Origin: Favolaschia claudopus
Taxonomy: Eukaryota; Basidiomycota; Agaricomycetes; Agaricales; Mycenaceae
Assembly: GCA_037176885.1 (NCBI GenBank)
Contig: JAWWNJ010000074.1
Location: 1,238,251-1,302,250 of the forward strand
Direction of reading: 5' to 3'
Length of the DNA: 64,000 bases
A model generated the notes under the pieces. The model worked only from the letters and a program-made list of their open reading frames with translations. It was not told the DNA's origin and searched no databases. Positions 54,000 to 64,000 of the stretch are shown here, one piece after another. Made by a program: the position numbers and the translations under genes. The first letter of the stretch is position 1. Every line of letters begins with the position of its first letter.

Positions 54000-55690
54000 T
54001 GTACAGTCTTGCCCTCACTGGGAGTGCAGCTTCTCAGTCTCAAACCCTTTGCCTGAAATCATTGTATGGCATTTTGCATTGTTCTGGCTTCCAGTTGGGA
54101 AATGGCTTTCAATCAGCAACCACCACCATCGCAAACAAAGGACCCCGCCACTCCGGCCAGGTTCACCATTCACGACCTCCACCAAGCCATCTATGCCCTT
54201 CCCTTGCCCAAGGCCACCGCCAAAACATGTTCAGTCACCGTTGACGCCATTAACAACCTACGAAAACTCGTAGCGCAGCTCGTACAACAAAAGACACCGT
54301 CCTCATCAAGCCGTCTTGACTCCCTCGTATCCAAATTCGATGCTCTTAACAACACTGTCAAAGAATTAGCCTCTGTAGCTGCCCATGCACCTCAACGCAC
54401 CTATGCCTCCACACTCAAAACCTCTGCTCCAGCCACGACAGCCCCCTCCGTCGCTTCGGCGGCCCACCGCGTCACACGTAACACATCATGTGATCTCGTC
54501 CTTACCCCAAAAGACCGCCGGTCCCCAGCTTTTCAGTCTGCATCCCCCGCAGCTGTACGCGACCAATTCAACTCGCTGACAACACGCTTGGGGATCACGT
54601 ACGAAGCCCTCGCTGGGGATGGGGAAACATACTTTCCTCAGACCCCGTTGGCTCGTGCAGTCGCCCTGCATCGTAACGGTGACATCCGCCTCACCCTCAA
54701 ATCTCCGGAGGAGGTGGTGACCCTTCGAGACCAGGAGGGCTCATGGCTGCCCTCGTTCTCCAGCCTTCTCAAAATCCGAACCTCACTCTTGGCCGTCATT
54801 GTCCACCGAGTGTCAACGTCAACCCGTATAGAGGCAGATGGAGATACCTCCTGGGTACGAGACCTCATCGACGACAACGAGTTCCGGATTCCGGGCATCG
54901 TCACCAATCTTCGATCAGTCCATTGGATTGGCCGCCGCTCTCCAGAGCAGCTCCGAGCAACCAAACGCCACTCATCGCTTGTCCTGTATTTCGACGACGC
55001 GGACGTGGCGAATGCCTGTATTGGAGAGCGCCTGGCTCTCGAAGGATTCCTCCACCGTGTTGAGAAGTACCGGCCCCGTCCCAGCCAGTGCTTCAAATGT
55101 TTCCGATTCGGTCATATTGCCTCCCAATGCCACAGCAAGGCTGTCTGTGGCACCTGCGCCGGTCCTCATCCCACTTCAGAATGCCGTTGCCCCAACGCCA
55201 AACCCTGCAAATCTGGCAAACAGTGCCCCCATATCGTCCCGAGATGCGCTCTGCGTGGTAAACACTCAGCTACGGCGGCAGAGTGCCCTGTTCGTCAGAT
55301 ACTCTTCCGTCGCATTGAGGATGAACTTTCTGCCTCTGGGTCCTTCTTTGCTGCTATGCAAAGTGAGCACTGAGGCGAGTCCGTTTAGCACTTATTCCCC
55401 CTCCCCTCATGCCCCTTCCCCCTCACGTACAATCAGCCGTACCTGGACTTCCGCTCCTAGAGCTTTTCGCCCCATGAACCATACCATACTCTCAAGTTTG
55501 TCCCACCATGATCGTTTTCTCATGGCCTCGCATTTACTCGTACCCGTGTCCACACCTACTCTGTTGATCCATCTATTCATCACGACTACCCGTACCTACC
55601 ACAGTACTTACCTATAGTTAGCTACACAGAGGCGCAGTAGCGACATATGCCCTAAAGGGCATGAAACATTACTTAATAAATTGATTCCAT
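54000..55690 (+). mobile_element. Non-LTR (LINE) element remnant with ORF1 only
   Basis: An intact ORF1 with zinc knuckles is followed within about 250 bp by a tail (ccctaaagggcatgaaacat ... ttaataaattgattccatc) that looks like a LINE 3' end. No endonuclease or reverse transcriptase ORF2 is present. About 3 kb is therefore missing, or this is a non-autonomous derivative. The 5' boundary is not defined. Confidence 0.55.
54102..55373 (+). CDS. LINE ORF1 protein with CCHC zinc knuckles
   Basis: ORF1 proteins bind element RNA in the retrotransposition particle. The frame starts at ATG 54102 (MAFNQQPPPSQTKDPATPAR); an in-frame ATG at 54066 is also possible. It has a helical N-terminus (TVDAINNLRKLVAQLVQQK, SLVSKFDALNNTVKELASV). 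An RRM-like central part follows (RLTLKSPEEVVTLRDQEGSW, IHWIGRRS-like VHWIGRRSPEQLRATKRHSS). The C-terminal CCHC array has CFKCFRFGHIASQCHSKAVC, CGTCAGPHPTSEC and a third, altered knuckle (CALRGKHSATAAEC). It stops TGA at 55371-55373. At about 424 residues with no breaks it is full length for Tad/I-like LINE ORF1. No ORF2 follows. Confidence 0.85.
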   Translation: MAFNQQPPPSQTKDPATPARFTIHDLHQAIYALPLPKATAKTCSVTVDAINNLRKLVAQLVQQKTPSSSSRLDSLVSKFDALNNTVKELASVAAHAPQRTYASTLKTSAPATTAPSVASAAHRVTRNTSCDLVLTPKDRRSPAFQSASPAAVRDQFNSLTTRLGITYEALAGDGETYFPQTPLARAVALHRNGDIRLTLKSPEEVVTLRDQEGSWLPSFSSLLKIRTSLLAVIVHRVSTSTRIEADGDTSWVRDLIDDNEFRIPGIVTNLRSVHWIGRRSPEQLRATKRHSSLVLYFDDADVANACIGERLALEGFLHRVEKYRPRPSQCFKCFRFGHIASQCHSKAVCGTCAGPHPTSECRCPNAKPCKSGKQCPHIVPRCALRGKHSATAAECPVRQILFRRIEDELSASGSFFAAMQSEH

Positions 55691-55699
55691 CATCATCTG

Positions 55700-58470
55700 G
55701 CTTCCAGTTTCCAAGTTCTGTTCTGTTTGTTTTATAAGGAAATCTCGATTCGGCGGACTGGATTTTCTCTTGCTTAGTGAAACTTGGTATCCCCCTACGA
55801 GCACCACCTTGAATGCTCTGCTTATTCTTCTATGAAAAATTCATGTTCCCCAAGAGTGTCATTGTGTGCAGTACTACATACTCGCTTTCCCAACTGTACT
55901 GGACGGATTTTTCAACATCCTCTGTAACTCATTTGGGATATTGCTATCTTATCCTTTATTCACAGTGCTCTGAAACCGGGCAACAAGCACAATCCCCAAG
56001 TCACTTATCACCGGCACTCTCCTTATGTCTCAAGCTGCAGAGTTGAATTTGGCTCATCCTACGAGTGTCATCAGGAATGTGCCTGAGGTTTCGATTTCTT
56101 TGCTCTGTCCGTGTTCACCTTCATGCAACCATAAACTGGAATTGCCTACGAGCGTCAACCTGCACTTGCTTATCCTCCCTCACAAGTCACGCAGGGGCCA
56201 ACCTGCATTTGTTGGCTGCTCTCAATGCTGTTCGTCTGACTGGATTCATTAGAGGAGACCGGGATCAATCTACGTATTGTGACCGGGATCTTGGACACAA
56301 GGATGGAACCAACCGCAGGTTGGTGACGAGCGTCTATTGAATGAGGAGTGCAGATTTCATTTCTACTTGCTCTGTAGCGATCAGAACTGAATCCAGACTG
56401 TGTTAAGCACTCAGAATGCTTGCAACATGAAGGAGGAAAGACGGAACATATGTATTGAATACTTGATTTTTACCTCCGAGTACCAGCATATTTCGTGGTT
56501 AACTGTCGTAGCGGAGCACGAGTTCCTGCTAGTTCAAATATAAATGAAACTTGTAAAATCTTCAAAAATATCTGCGTTGTGGCCAGTACTAGACCAATTT
56601 CCTCTTTTCCTCCCTGCGCCGAATTCTTTTTGAAAGTTTGGGCCACGGGACCCAGTACATTGAAAGACAAAACCCTCTCCATCGATCGGCACCGATAACG
56701 CTTATCTTGACTCACTTTCCCTACGTGAGTCATTAGAAGAATATTGTGAATCCTCTGCGGGAGGAGGAGGAGCGAGCGCGGCGCGGAGCGCGGCGCGGAG
56801 CGCCGCGCGAGCGACGACGACGACCACAGAGGTGATATGCTAGAGAGAGAAGACGGGCGGGGACCCACGACGTTTGGGCGCAACGTTTCGTCTGCAAAGA
56901 CTCATCAGGTGGCAGTGTTCCCTAACGGTACGTGGTGATTGTTTGTTTCCAGCGTATCATGTGACTGACACGTGCGTATGGGAAAACAAACCGAGTGCCA
57001 GTACGGGAGTCGCGGAATCCAGCCAAATGGGGACTCGACACGTTTTCCTCCAATAACTGCTTCATCCTCCTCAAGGCTCCATTCCAACAATGCTAGCATT
57101 TCATTGATCTGAATTTCATGAACACGAGAGGTACCATACAAAAGCAACCGCATCAGGAACCCGATAACCTGGTCAGAGGTCGGAAAAGTGGGTTTCATGG
57201 GCACGTTCGGGGAATCCGGTCAGAGAACTCAACCCTTAGCATTTTGTATTGACGGTAAAAGATGAAGGAAGAACAAATTTTAGAAATCATTCATTTTTTC
57301 GAGAATCCGAGGGCGCGACCCGAAGGGGAGCGCGCGGCGCGTGCCGAGGATTGAGAAAAAAGAGATCTAAACGTTCAACGCAAATCAATCACAGTACACT
57401 CCGAGTTTTCGCATTTGTTCTCTTCAAATGGCTATCTAACATCACTGATGTGGACAGGGGTGCATAATTTTCAAGGTAGCCAGCCTCTGAACGGCGCACC
57501 AACTCTGTCATTCAATGAAGTCAATGTGGATATGAGTCAGAAATATCGCACACTGAAAATCAGAATAGCTTGAGAGCATCTGGCTGTGGGTTAGAGAGTG
57601 GATGGATATCCACTCCATTGAACAACAGGGTTCACCCTTCAACCGTCTTGTACTCTCAAAGAAATCTCAGAGTATGCATTCCGGTTCTCCTTCATACTGG
57701 CCATCGAGATGTATGACAGGCATAGGGTTAATCCCATATGCAGTCCTCGAGCTCAACAGATGACGTTCACACAAGAGATTTTGTCATGAATGGTGAAGCA
57801 ACTTCTCATTAAACCGGAGGTCATAAAGAGAGTAGGATTACACAGAATGTAATAAGTAAATAAGGAGCCAATCCCCTGAAAAGCAACTTCAACGATGTAG
57901 TGGTCCTCTGTCAAACTCTCACAAACCGTCGAGCTGAGGAAACGCAGGACTTAGCATGACAACATAGTTGGCTGCGGGCACGGGTTTGTGGAGGAGAGAG
58001 ACCTCGCAAAAGAAAGGGGTCACTGTTAGCGTCTGTTACGTAGGTCTTTCGAGTTAACGATACACCATCAGAGCATACAGGCATCAGGGATGCTCGCCCA
58101 CAGTGAACAGTGCTGCGAAGAATGTTCACTGAAGTGGGAGAGTAGCCGCAGATGGGCTCGAAAGCCAGCCGGGTTAGGCAAGGTGCGCAAACTCGGCAAA
58201 GCATCCATTCAACCGCGCGCTAAACAGGTGTTGGCGGCTGAAATGCGCGGGTGCCAGACCGTGCAGTCATCGTTTCCGCCGCAGATCAGGTTGGCGACTG
58301 CGGGTAAGGCAGGCGATAACCAGTTGCGTATTGCGGAGTAATGACATGACCATCGACGAGCAATGCGTGGAACATAAAATATGGACCAGCATTTGGAAGC
58401 TATGTCTTTGGGTCGTGGTGCGCGAGCAATGGCTTTGTGGCATGCTGCACCAACACGATATTACGCGGGG
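55700..58470. other. Gene-poor stretch
   Basis: No gene was recognised on either strand. A GC-rich patch at 56755-56825 repeats gcgcggagc and gcgagcgacgac. A comparable gagcgcgcggcgcg patch is near 57320. Possible exon fragments at 56905-57204 and 57911-58204 (minus) carry no motif. Confidence 0.35.
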
Positions 58471-58473
58471 CTA

Positions 58474-58600
58474 GTGTTGTCCGGGGTCGGGTCGCCGACC
58501 CTAGACCCGACCCAAGCCCGGGCTTTTGAGCCCGACCCCGACCCGACCCGGGCCCGACTTCAAGTAGGGTCGCGGGTCGGGTCACCGCGGCGGGGCAGGC
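58474..58600. repeat. GGGTCGGGTC / GACCCGACCC repeat element
   Basis: ccggggtcgggtcgccgacc and acccgacccgggcccgactt strings with inverted arrangement cover about 125 bp. The style matches the ACCCG-rich element at 1822-2259, and they may be relatives. Confidence 0.5.
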
Positions 58601-58991
58601 TGATATGCGGCAGGGACCGAAAGGCATCACCGTGCAGGGACAAAAACATGATGTTCTCGGGCCTGGGTTCAGCAATTACGCTGAAGGCAATGACCTTGAA
58701 CGCGCTGAATCAATCCATATTCCTCAATATTCTCATCCCTTCTAGTATGTTCTCTGGCCAATCTCCGTAGAATACCTAAGGGAGTCGTCCCCTCCTGTAA
58801 CGACAGCTCATCTTTACCTCAATCGCAAGCTAGATACTGAATCCGGCCTTCGTAAGTATCCCCGGTCCTATCGTCAGCGCCATCTTCCTCTCCATTCTTC
58901 CCTCCGATCCAGACGACCCCAAATCCTACTATTCCCTTGTCCAGAGCGCCAAAATTTGACGACACGACTACTCTGGTCTCTACGATACAGG

Positions 58992-59377
58992 GTAGACCGG
59001 TGACCGTCTGTCTATGGAGCAAGCTGTCGATAGACAGACCGGTCGATCTGAGTTTGAAATCCCATGTCACACCAACTTAAGTTACCAAAAAAGGTTATTT
59101 CGTACAGTGGATACGTGGCATCACGTGGTGCGACTGTGTCGTTGAATGTGTTCAGAACTCCTGCCCACGGCACAATCTCAGCTTGGTTCAAGCTCAGGTG
59201 TGCACAATAACACTCAGAAATGCTCATTGTGTTGTTGAATTAAGAAATTTCATCGAAAATGTGCTGCTGCGAGGAACTAGTGGAATAACCTTTTTTGGTA
59301 ACTCGGTGTGACGTGGCAATTCAAACTCAGATCGACCAGCCTGTGTATTGACAAGCTTGCTTCCATACACAGGCTGG
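58992..59377. repeat. Large imperfect palindrome capped by hairpins
   Basis: The segment 59038-59100 (gatctgagtttgaaatccca ... accaaaaaaggttatt) is inverted at 59284-59335. Each arm ends in a homologous hairpin: CTGTCTAT / ATAGACAG (59008-59037) on the left and CCAGCCTGTGTAT / ATACACAGGCTGG (59336-59377) on the right. The loops align after inversion (cgacagcttgctcc and tgacaagcttgcttcc). Confidence 0.7.
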
Positions 59378-59479
59378 ATTCGAGCCTAGATACAGGGAGT
59401 CCTTGCTTCCCGTCGCGGCAGGAAGTCCCCGAGGACCGAGGGTCAGTCGCAGGAGTCTGCCCTCGCAGCGTTGGAGCAC

Positions 59480-60165
59480 CCATCGCTCGCGGTACGAAAT
59501 TCTGTCGTAACTGCAAGCATGAAGGTCATATTGCGGACGACTGCTGGCAACCGGGTGGCGGTAAGGCTGGTCAGGGCCCGAAGCAGCATAAAAAGAAGGG
59601 GAAGAGGGGTAAGGGCAAGGAGAAGGCCCACAATACGGATGGAGGGGGGGACGAAAAATCCAATAATGTAGCACTTTGGATGCGATTTATGATCTGTATG
59701 CGGAGAACTCTGATCACGACTCCGCCCGTCTTGCGCTTGATGCCGCCGGAGGAGGAGGATGGACATGCAATTTCTGGGATACAGTGATGCCAATTGGAAT
59801 GGAGACAGAGATACATCTCTGGTTATGTGTTCATTGTCAACTCTGGAGCAATCGGATGGTCTAGCCGTCGGCAATCCATGGTCGCTCTATCTTCTACTGA
59901 GAGTGAATACATTGGACTTGCAAATGCAGGACAACATCTAGCATGGTTAAGATCCTGTTTTGACGAACTAATACCGCGCTAGGACTCAGCATATACAAAG
60001 AAAATATCATTTTGTTCGTGATGACTTGGTTCGCACCGGAGAATGTATTGTCTTGTGGTATCCTACAGATGAAATGGTGGCCGATATTTTCACAAAACCT
60101 TTATCTCATGACAAGCACTCCAAATTCTGTCTATCTATGGGACTACGGCCTGGGTCGAGTGGGGG
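59480..60165 (+). pseudogene. Internally deleted Ty1/copia element (Gag knuckle joined to RNase H)
   Basis: A Gag-type zinc knuckle (FCRNCKHEGHIADDC) and its basic tail (KKKGKRGKGKEKAHN) are followed after about 190 bp by copia RNase H. The latter reads GYSDANWNGDRD, then, in a shifted frame, SGYVFIVNSGAIGWSSRRQS and VALSSTESEYIGLANAGQHL, then VRDDLVRTGECIVLWYPTDE and MVADIFTKPLSHDKHSKFCL. Protease, integrase and RT are missing, so a central deletion of about 3 kb has fused the ends. Several frame changes occur. An LTR starts at 60166. Confidence 0.85.
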
Positions 60166-60500
60166 TGTCAGAATATGAATTATTCCGGGTAGCCACCCCG
60201 CCGCTCCGGCCCTTGATAGATATCTGATACTTATCATACAGCCTTGTTCTTACATATAAACCGTGCTCGTCTGTCCACCACCCTCAGTCTTTCATCCCAC
60301 ATTGCGGGAGACTGAGGGTGAGTTCTCTATCTATCTACCTACTTGTATTTACTTACTCATTGTGTAGTTATTGCGCCTTCCGCGCATTTTCAGGTATTTA
60401 ATATATAGTCTTTCATCCCACATTGCGGGAGACTGAGGTTATTGCGCCTTCCGCGCATTTTCAGATTCTGTTAAACGTGTCGAGTCTGGTCAGACATCAG
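60166..60500 (+). repeat. Copia 3' LTR (end uncertain) with internal duplication
   Basis: TGTCAGAATATGAATTATTC follows the purine-rich gagtgggg. A hairpin CCCTCAGTCT / AGACTGAGGG is at 60281-60318. agtctttcatcccacattgc (about 60287 and 60408) and ttattgcgccttccgcgcat (about 60368 and 60439) are each present twice, so part of the LTR has been duplicated by about 70-120 bp. The right boundary could not be set. Confidence 0.55.
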
Positions 60501-60907
60501 ACAAATAATTGATGTTGGTTTTTGAACGTACTGTGTTATAGCACCTCCTCCAACGACATGATACATTATGTTGCTGAATATAAGCGAGGGTACAACATGA
60601 ACCCTTGTCGACTCTACTTACATGACAGAAAACTTCCTTTTTTGGAAAATCTTTGATTCCCAATTTCCCTCATAATTTGAGAGTAGGGCTTCTGATATGG
60701 TGCCTGCATGATGTGTCGAACATTAGTATCAGCTCGCATGGCCATCGCCATCCGTGATACTCATACGCGCTGCTTTCTTAGATTCACCGCCGTTGCCCGC
60801 GGCCAGATCACGTGCACGTGAACTGTCACTGGGTCAATAGCGCCAAGTGCCTGGAGCACGCAAGCAGAAAGAGGGAGCTCCCCAATTCGATGCTACGCAA
60901 TGCCGGG

Positions 60908-60961
60908 TCGGATATAGACCGGTGACCGTCTGTCTATGGAGCAAGCTGTCGATAGACAGAA
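60908..60961. repeat. Second copy of the CTGTCTAT hairpin repeat
   Basis: tagaccggtgaccgtctgtc and the following bases to gatagacag match 58993-59037 almost exactly, including both stem arms (60930-60937 and 60952-60959). It is a lone half of the palindrome at 58992-59377. Confidence 0.7.
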
Positions 60962-61556
60962 GCTAGCCCAGCTCAACCCCTCCCCGGACACGTCACGTGA
61001 ATTTCCTTTTCGGGAAGCTCTCTCCCATTTACACCTCATCCCGCACAGGAGAATACAGAGGTGGGTTAATTGAGGGTTAGACAGATGCCAAATATGCATT
61101 AGTACCATGAAAGAGGTCGAATCTAGCAGTTCATTCTTTATTTTTGCTGAGATGGGTGTCCGGGTGGGTTTGTTTGGTACGATATGTACCTTACATGCAT
61201 CTTGCTCATTGTGGAAGCTTTGCTCTAGTGGTATTAACCTCTGTAGATAGTAGTCACTGGATTGCGGCGGCCGCGCGTTCGATTTTGCCTGGGCGTAGCA
61301 TAATTTCCTTTTATGGGTTTAACCTTTTTATCTTTCCTCCTTATGCAACTTCTTTCCTCTGTAATCCTCGTGGGTTTCATCCTCTAGGGGCCTTTTTAAT
61401 TGTGTATCTTAGTGACATTGTGGTGAAAATCAATTGTACAGTTCAAGGGTAAAGATTGATGGTACATGTACTATTACTTCGGCTATAATTACTTGTGGCT
61501 CCTCTGTCTGGTCAACCCTATTTAAATGTAAGATATGGTCTGTAGTTACTGGGCAG
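60962..61556. other. No recognised gene; T-rich stretch
   Basis: A plus-strand open segment at 61144-61452 has a hydrophobic translation from T-rich DNA, starts at a non-ATG codon and shows no domain. Coding status is unsupported. Confidence 0.35.
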
Positions 61557-61701
61557 GGGGAACTTCTCTATTCCGAGGGTGATGGCAAAACGGTCGAGAT
61601 TCCCACGGTGAGTCAGTGTTTTGCCTTCTCCAGGGGGAAATCCCTCGGCCAGGAAAACACGTTTTCGGCACCCAGAAAAGCCTCGGAATGACCGATTTTT
61701 C
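61557..61701. repeat. Interspersed repeat with inverted CCGAGG ends, copy 2
   Basis: Matches 42477-42622 over about 145 bp with roughly ten differences. It lies directly against the deleted RT element at 61706, which begins within five bases of its end. Confidence 0.6.
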
Positions 61702-61705
61702 GAAG

Positions 61706-62110
61706 GGATTGGCTAAAGCGATCACCCATCAGTCACGTGTCTCCTCATTCTTTTCGTCTCGCCCGCCTCCGCATCACGCCTTTGGCTCGGTGACTCCGTC
61801 TCTTTGAGACCTTCTCTTCTCCAGCCCCTCCCCCTCCATGACCTCGAGTCTCCTTCCCCGCTTCTAGTCTTGTCCCCCCGTCGCCGTCATACCCTCTTTT
61901 TTCGTGCCCACCCACCCATCCCTAGTTAGTTTTGCTATTTCCTGCGCACTCACGTAGCTACGGATTTGTTCTGTATTCTTTAGTTGTGTAGGGGCTGCCT
62001 CGGCTCCTTCGTCTTCGGGCGGAGTGCAGCGAGCTCCATTTCGGAGTTCACGCCCAATATATCAATGGCTTGCTTACTCATCTCTCCCTCTCGAGAACTC
62101 AGGCCAATCC
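61706..62110 (+). mobile_element. Internally deleted copy of the compact RT element
   Basis: The first about 205 bp match 17797-18000 at near identity (two changed bases at the gcatcacgcc step). After about 75 unrelated bases the last about 120 bp match the 3' end, finishing ...CAGGCCAATCC at 62110. The RT and most of the RNase H are gone. It keeps both ends, which is what defines the boundaries of the family. Confidence 0.75.
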
Positions 62111-62638
62111 CTAGCCTGCTATCCCATCAACGCACAGACCTGGTGGGCGTACTTATTCGAAGTCCATCCATGGCTCGAGACCGGTCCACAGCACGACGAT
62201 GGGGTGGCAACTGGCAACCTCCGGGCTGAGAGAACGTGGATTTGAGCTGGAAAGTAGTGCGACATTCATGGCGGAGGGTGAGCCAGGGTTGGCGAAGGGT
62301 TGGTGGCAACGTGTTCAGTCACGGGTTTGCCTTTTTTTTTTTTTTTTGTACAGTACAAGACGTGCCTCCGCTTCGCTCCGGCGGGTATGTCGGCAGAAAC
62401 ATCGGGATAATTGTGAAGCGGGAACTTGGAGGTTCCGAGCCAGTGTACCTGTTCACATTTCTTGGGCGTTTGTAAAGATGTGAAGTATCTGCTAAGTAAT
62501 TGCATCACGAACATGTCTGGTATGACGGGATCGATTATAGTAACTATTTCAACTCACCGATGTCTTTGTTCCCAACCCATCAAAAACGCCATAATTTTCG
62601 CTGTCTTGCAGTCGAAGGAGTCTCGGGAAGACATGAAA
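62111..62638. other. No recognised gene; T16-17 run
   Basis: A poly-T run near 62330-62347 and short open frames are present. Nothing else is recognised. Confidence 0.35.
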
Positions 62639-63277
62639 TACTGTAGCACTTTGTATGGGTGAAACGTAACGCGTAACGCCCGCCCTGTTTCGTTTCAACG
62701 GTAACGCATAACGGTCGGGTGGTTTCCCTGAGGACTGCATGACATACAAAGATGTCGAATTATCATGTTTGTGGCTGTAAAATCTAGCTGAATCTACTGC
62801 TATAACCCTCATCCTCCTCACTGCACTCAATCACTCTCTACAATCTTCGTCAAGATAGAACCGGTACGGTGCATCTGAGACCACGGGCAAGGTGCTGGGA
62901 AGTTGTACCAGAAGCTGGCCGAGGTAGTTTAACTAGTCGCTCAAAGAGGGCTTGTGGTGGACTCGTCGCTGGTTTAGGTGTCTGAGCGTGCGCCACGGCG
63001 CAGTATGAAAAAAAAAAAAAAAGAAAAAGGTGTATTACGGAGCCCGTAACAGGAGAAATGCAATCACAAAGGGCTATGGATACAAAGAAAGCATGAGAGC
63101 TAAAAAAAATTGCCCAGAATCCGTTCAACGTTTGGAAATAGATTTTATCGGTGTTTGCCCGCCCGTTTCCAAAATTCTATGATGTCACGCATAACGCTGA
63201 GGCCGTTTCTGGTTTCCATGCGTAGCGTTTCCAGTCACGCTCGAGGGTCTGTTTCATCCATACAAAGTGCTACAGTA
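62639..63277. mobile_element. TACTGTA-type TIR element, copy A2
   Basis: This is a 639-bp copy of the element at 9152-9780 with very few differences (a 3-bp and several 1-3 bp indels, mostly in the poly-A region near 63007, and scattered substitutions). It is bounded by TACTGTAGCACTTTGTATGG and the inverted GTGCTACAGTA. One mismatch in the right TIR (tttcatcc for tttcaccc) is visible. Confidence 0.85.
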
Positions 63278-64000
63278 CGGTTCTTGGGAGCGTGATGGAG
63301 GATTTCAAGGCGGAGTTGATGTAGTCGAAGTTGAATACTTGAATTCGATTCAGCGTGGAAGATGTTGAGATGACAATACAGGATAGATCGCGTTGAGGTG
63401 CCAGAACATTTCATTGATGGTTGATAATTGCAGCTGGCTGCCGTTTGGGGTGATAAAACGTGACCGAAGAAGACAAATTAAGGATCCAAATATTTGCAAG
63501 CAAGTTTTCAAGCTGGTGGATGGTTAATATTGGTTGAATAAGAGCACCCAGATTGCAATCTCCCGCGGGTATTCCATCGTGTTCAAGGATGTTGCTCGAG
63601 AGACGTTGAGAGGGTGGGAGAAGAGGACAGGATTTCGGATGGGACGGTGAAGGTTTATGAAGAAGATTCACTGCGCTCGTGCTGCGCCGGGGTGGAGTGG
63701 AAAAATTGAGCTCGATAAAGAAACCTTCGACGTTGAGGCCAGAGAAGCTGTTGCGCAGCCTCACCCCGCGCTGCGGCAAAGTTGCGCAGTGAACATGGGA
63801 CCCAAAACATCCGGTTGATTCAAGGTCGAGGTTGGTCGAGGGAGATAGTTGTGAGAACACAGAGAATGGAAGGAGATAATGCACAGCCGAGGAGCCATTT
63901 CGACGATGATTAACGAAAGATACCGCAACAAGTAAACCCGCGGTGCCCGTGGGCAATAAATCGAGCTTCGTTCAATTAATAAGGCCAGGGTGTGACGCCC
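63278..64000. other. Unassigned; one 181-codon minus-strand open frame
   Basis: A minus-strand frame at 63411-63956 is open without an ATG at its start. It reads STNLDLESTGCFGSHVHCAT, then LLHKPSPSHPKSCPLLPPSQ, with no domain. It could be an exon running off the window or chance. Nothing else is seen up to the end. Confidence 0.25.

Noticed and set aside
61144..61452. T-rich hydrophobic open frame considered as a mitochondrial insertion
   Set aside because: No respiratory-chain motif can be recognised and the composition alone is not evidence.

Overview
This window looks like a transposon-dense stretch of a filamentous basidiomycete, most likely an Agaricomycete. The signs are short spliceosomal introns of about 45-66 bp with GT...AG ends, a Ty3/gypsy chromovirus with a C-terminal chromodomain, a KDZ-type transposase with the intron-rich layout seen in mushroom genomes, a Helitron Rep fragment, DIRS-like RT/RNase H, copia and LINE debris, and many small TIR elements. 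No rRNA, tRNA or CRISPR array was recognised. Assignments come from reading the sequence; no database search was run.

Region 0-10 kb is almost gene-free. It is built from small non-autonomous TIR elements: 13-465, 1822-2259, a head-to-tail cluster at 2577-4005, 4611-5588, 7808-8008 and 9152-9780. It also holds a 40-bp poly-C run at 7200. Region 10-17 kb holds a complete Ty3/gypsy element (10275-16166; 333-bp LTRs that read as identical; 5-bp target duplication TCAAC). It has split a minus-strand host-like gene (stop near 9837, start at 16815), and a Helitron Rep fragment lies directly upstream of that gene.

Region 17-24 kb carries a compact RT-RNase H element (17797-20162). Two internally deleted or partial relatives at 51.4 and 61.7 kb share its ends. 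Beside it is a KDZ transposase remnant truncated close to a CTATG-rich inverted repeat. Region 24-30 kb is the most gene-like part: a seven-exon gene (24531-26245), a minus-strand gene (28053-29130) and a small chromodomain gene (29243-29717) in divergent arrangement.

Region 31-39.5 kb has two 0.73-kb inverted arms (31026-31760 and 35800-36531). They enclose a broken gene, a tyrosine-recombinase C-terminus, a copia RT/RNase H fragment and a hAT-like MITE with a perfect 8-bp target duplication. After them comes a Gag-like pseudogene ending at an LTR-like sequence. Region 39.5-50 kb is mostly intergenic but contains an intact four-exon divergent histone H4 gene (45503-45991). Region 50-64 kb has a Cys-rich gene of a transposon-associated type, an ORF1-only LINE, a deleted copia element, related hairpin repeats and the second copy of the 9152 TIR element.

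The genes do not form a pathway. The window is best read as nested mobile elements around a few single-copy or element-borne genes.
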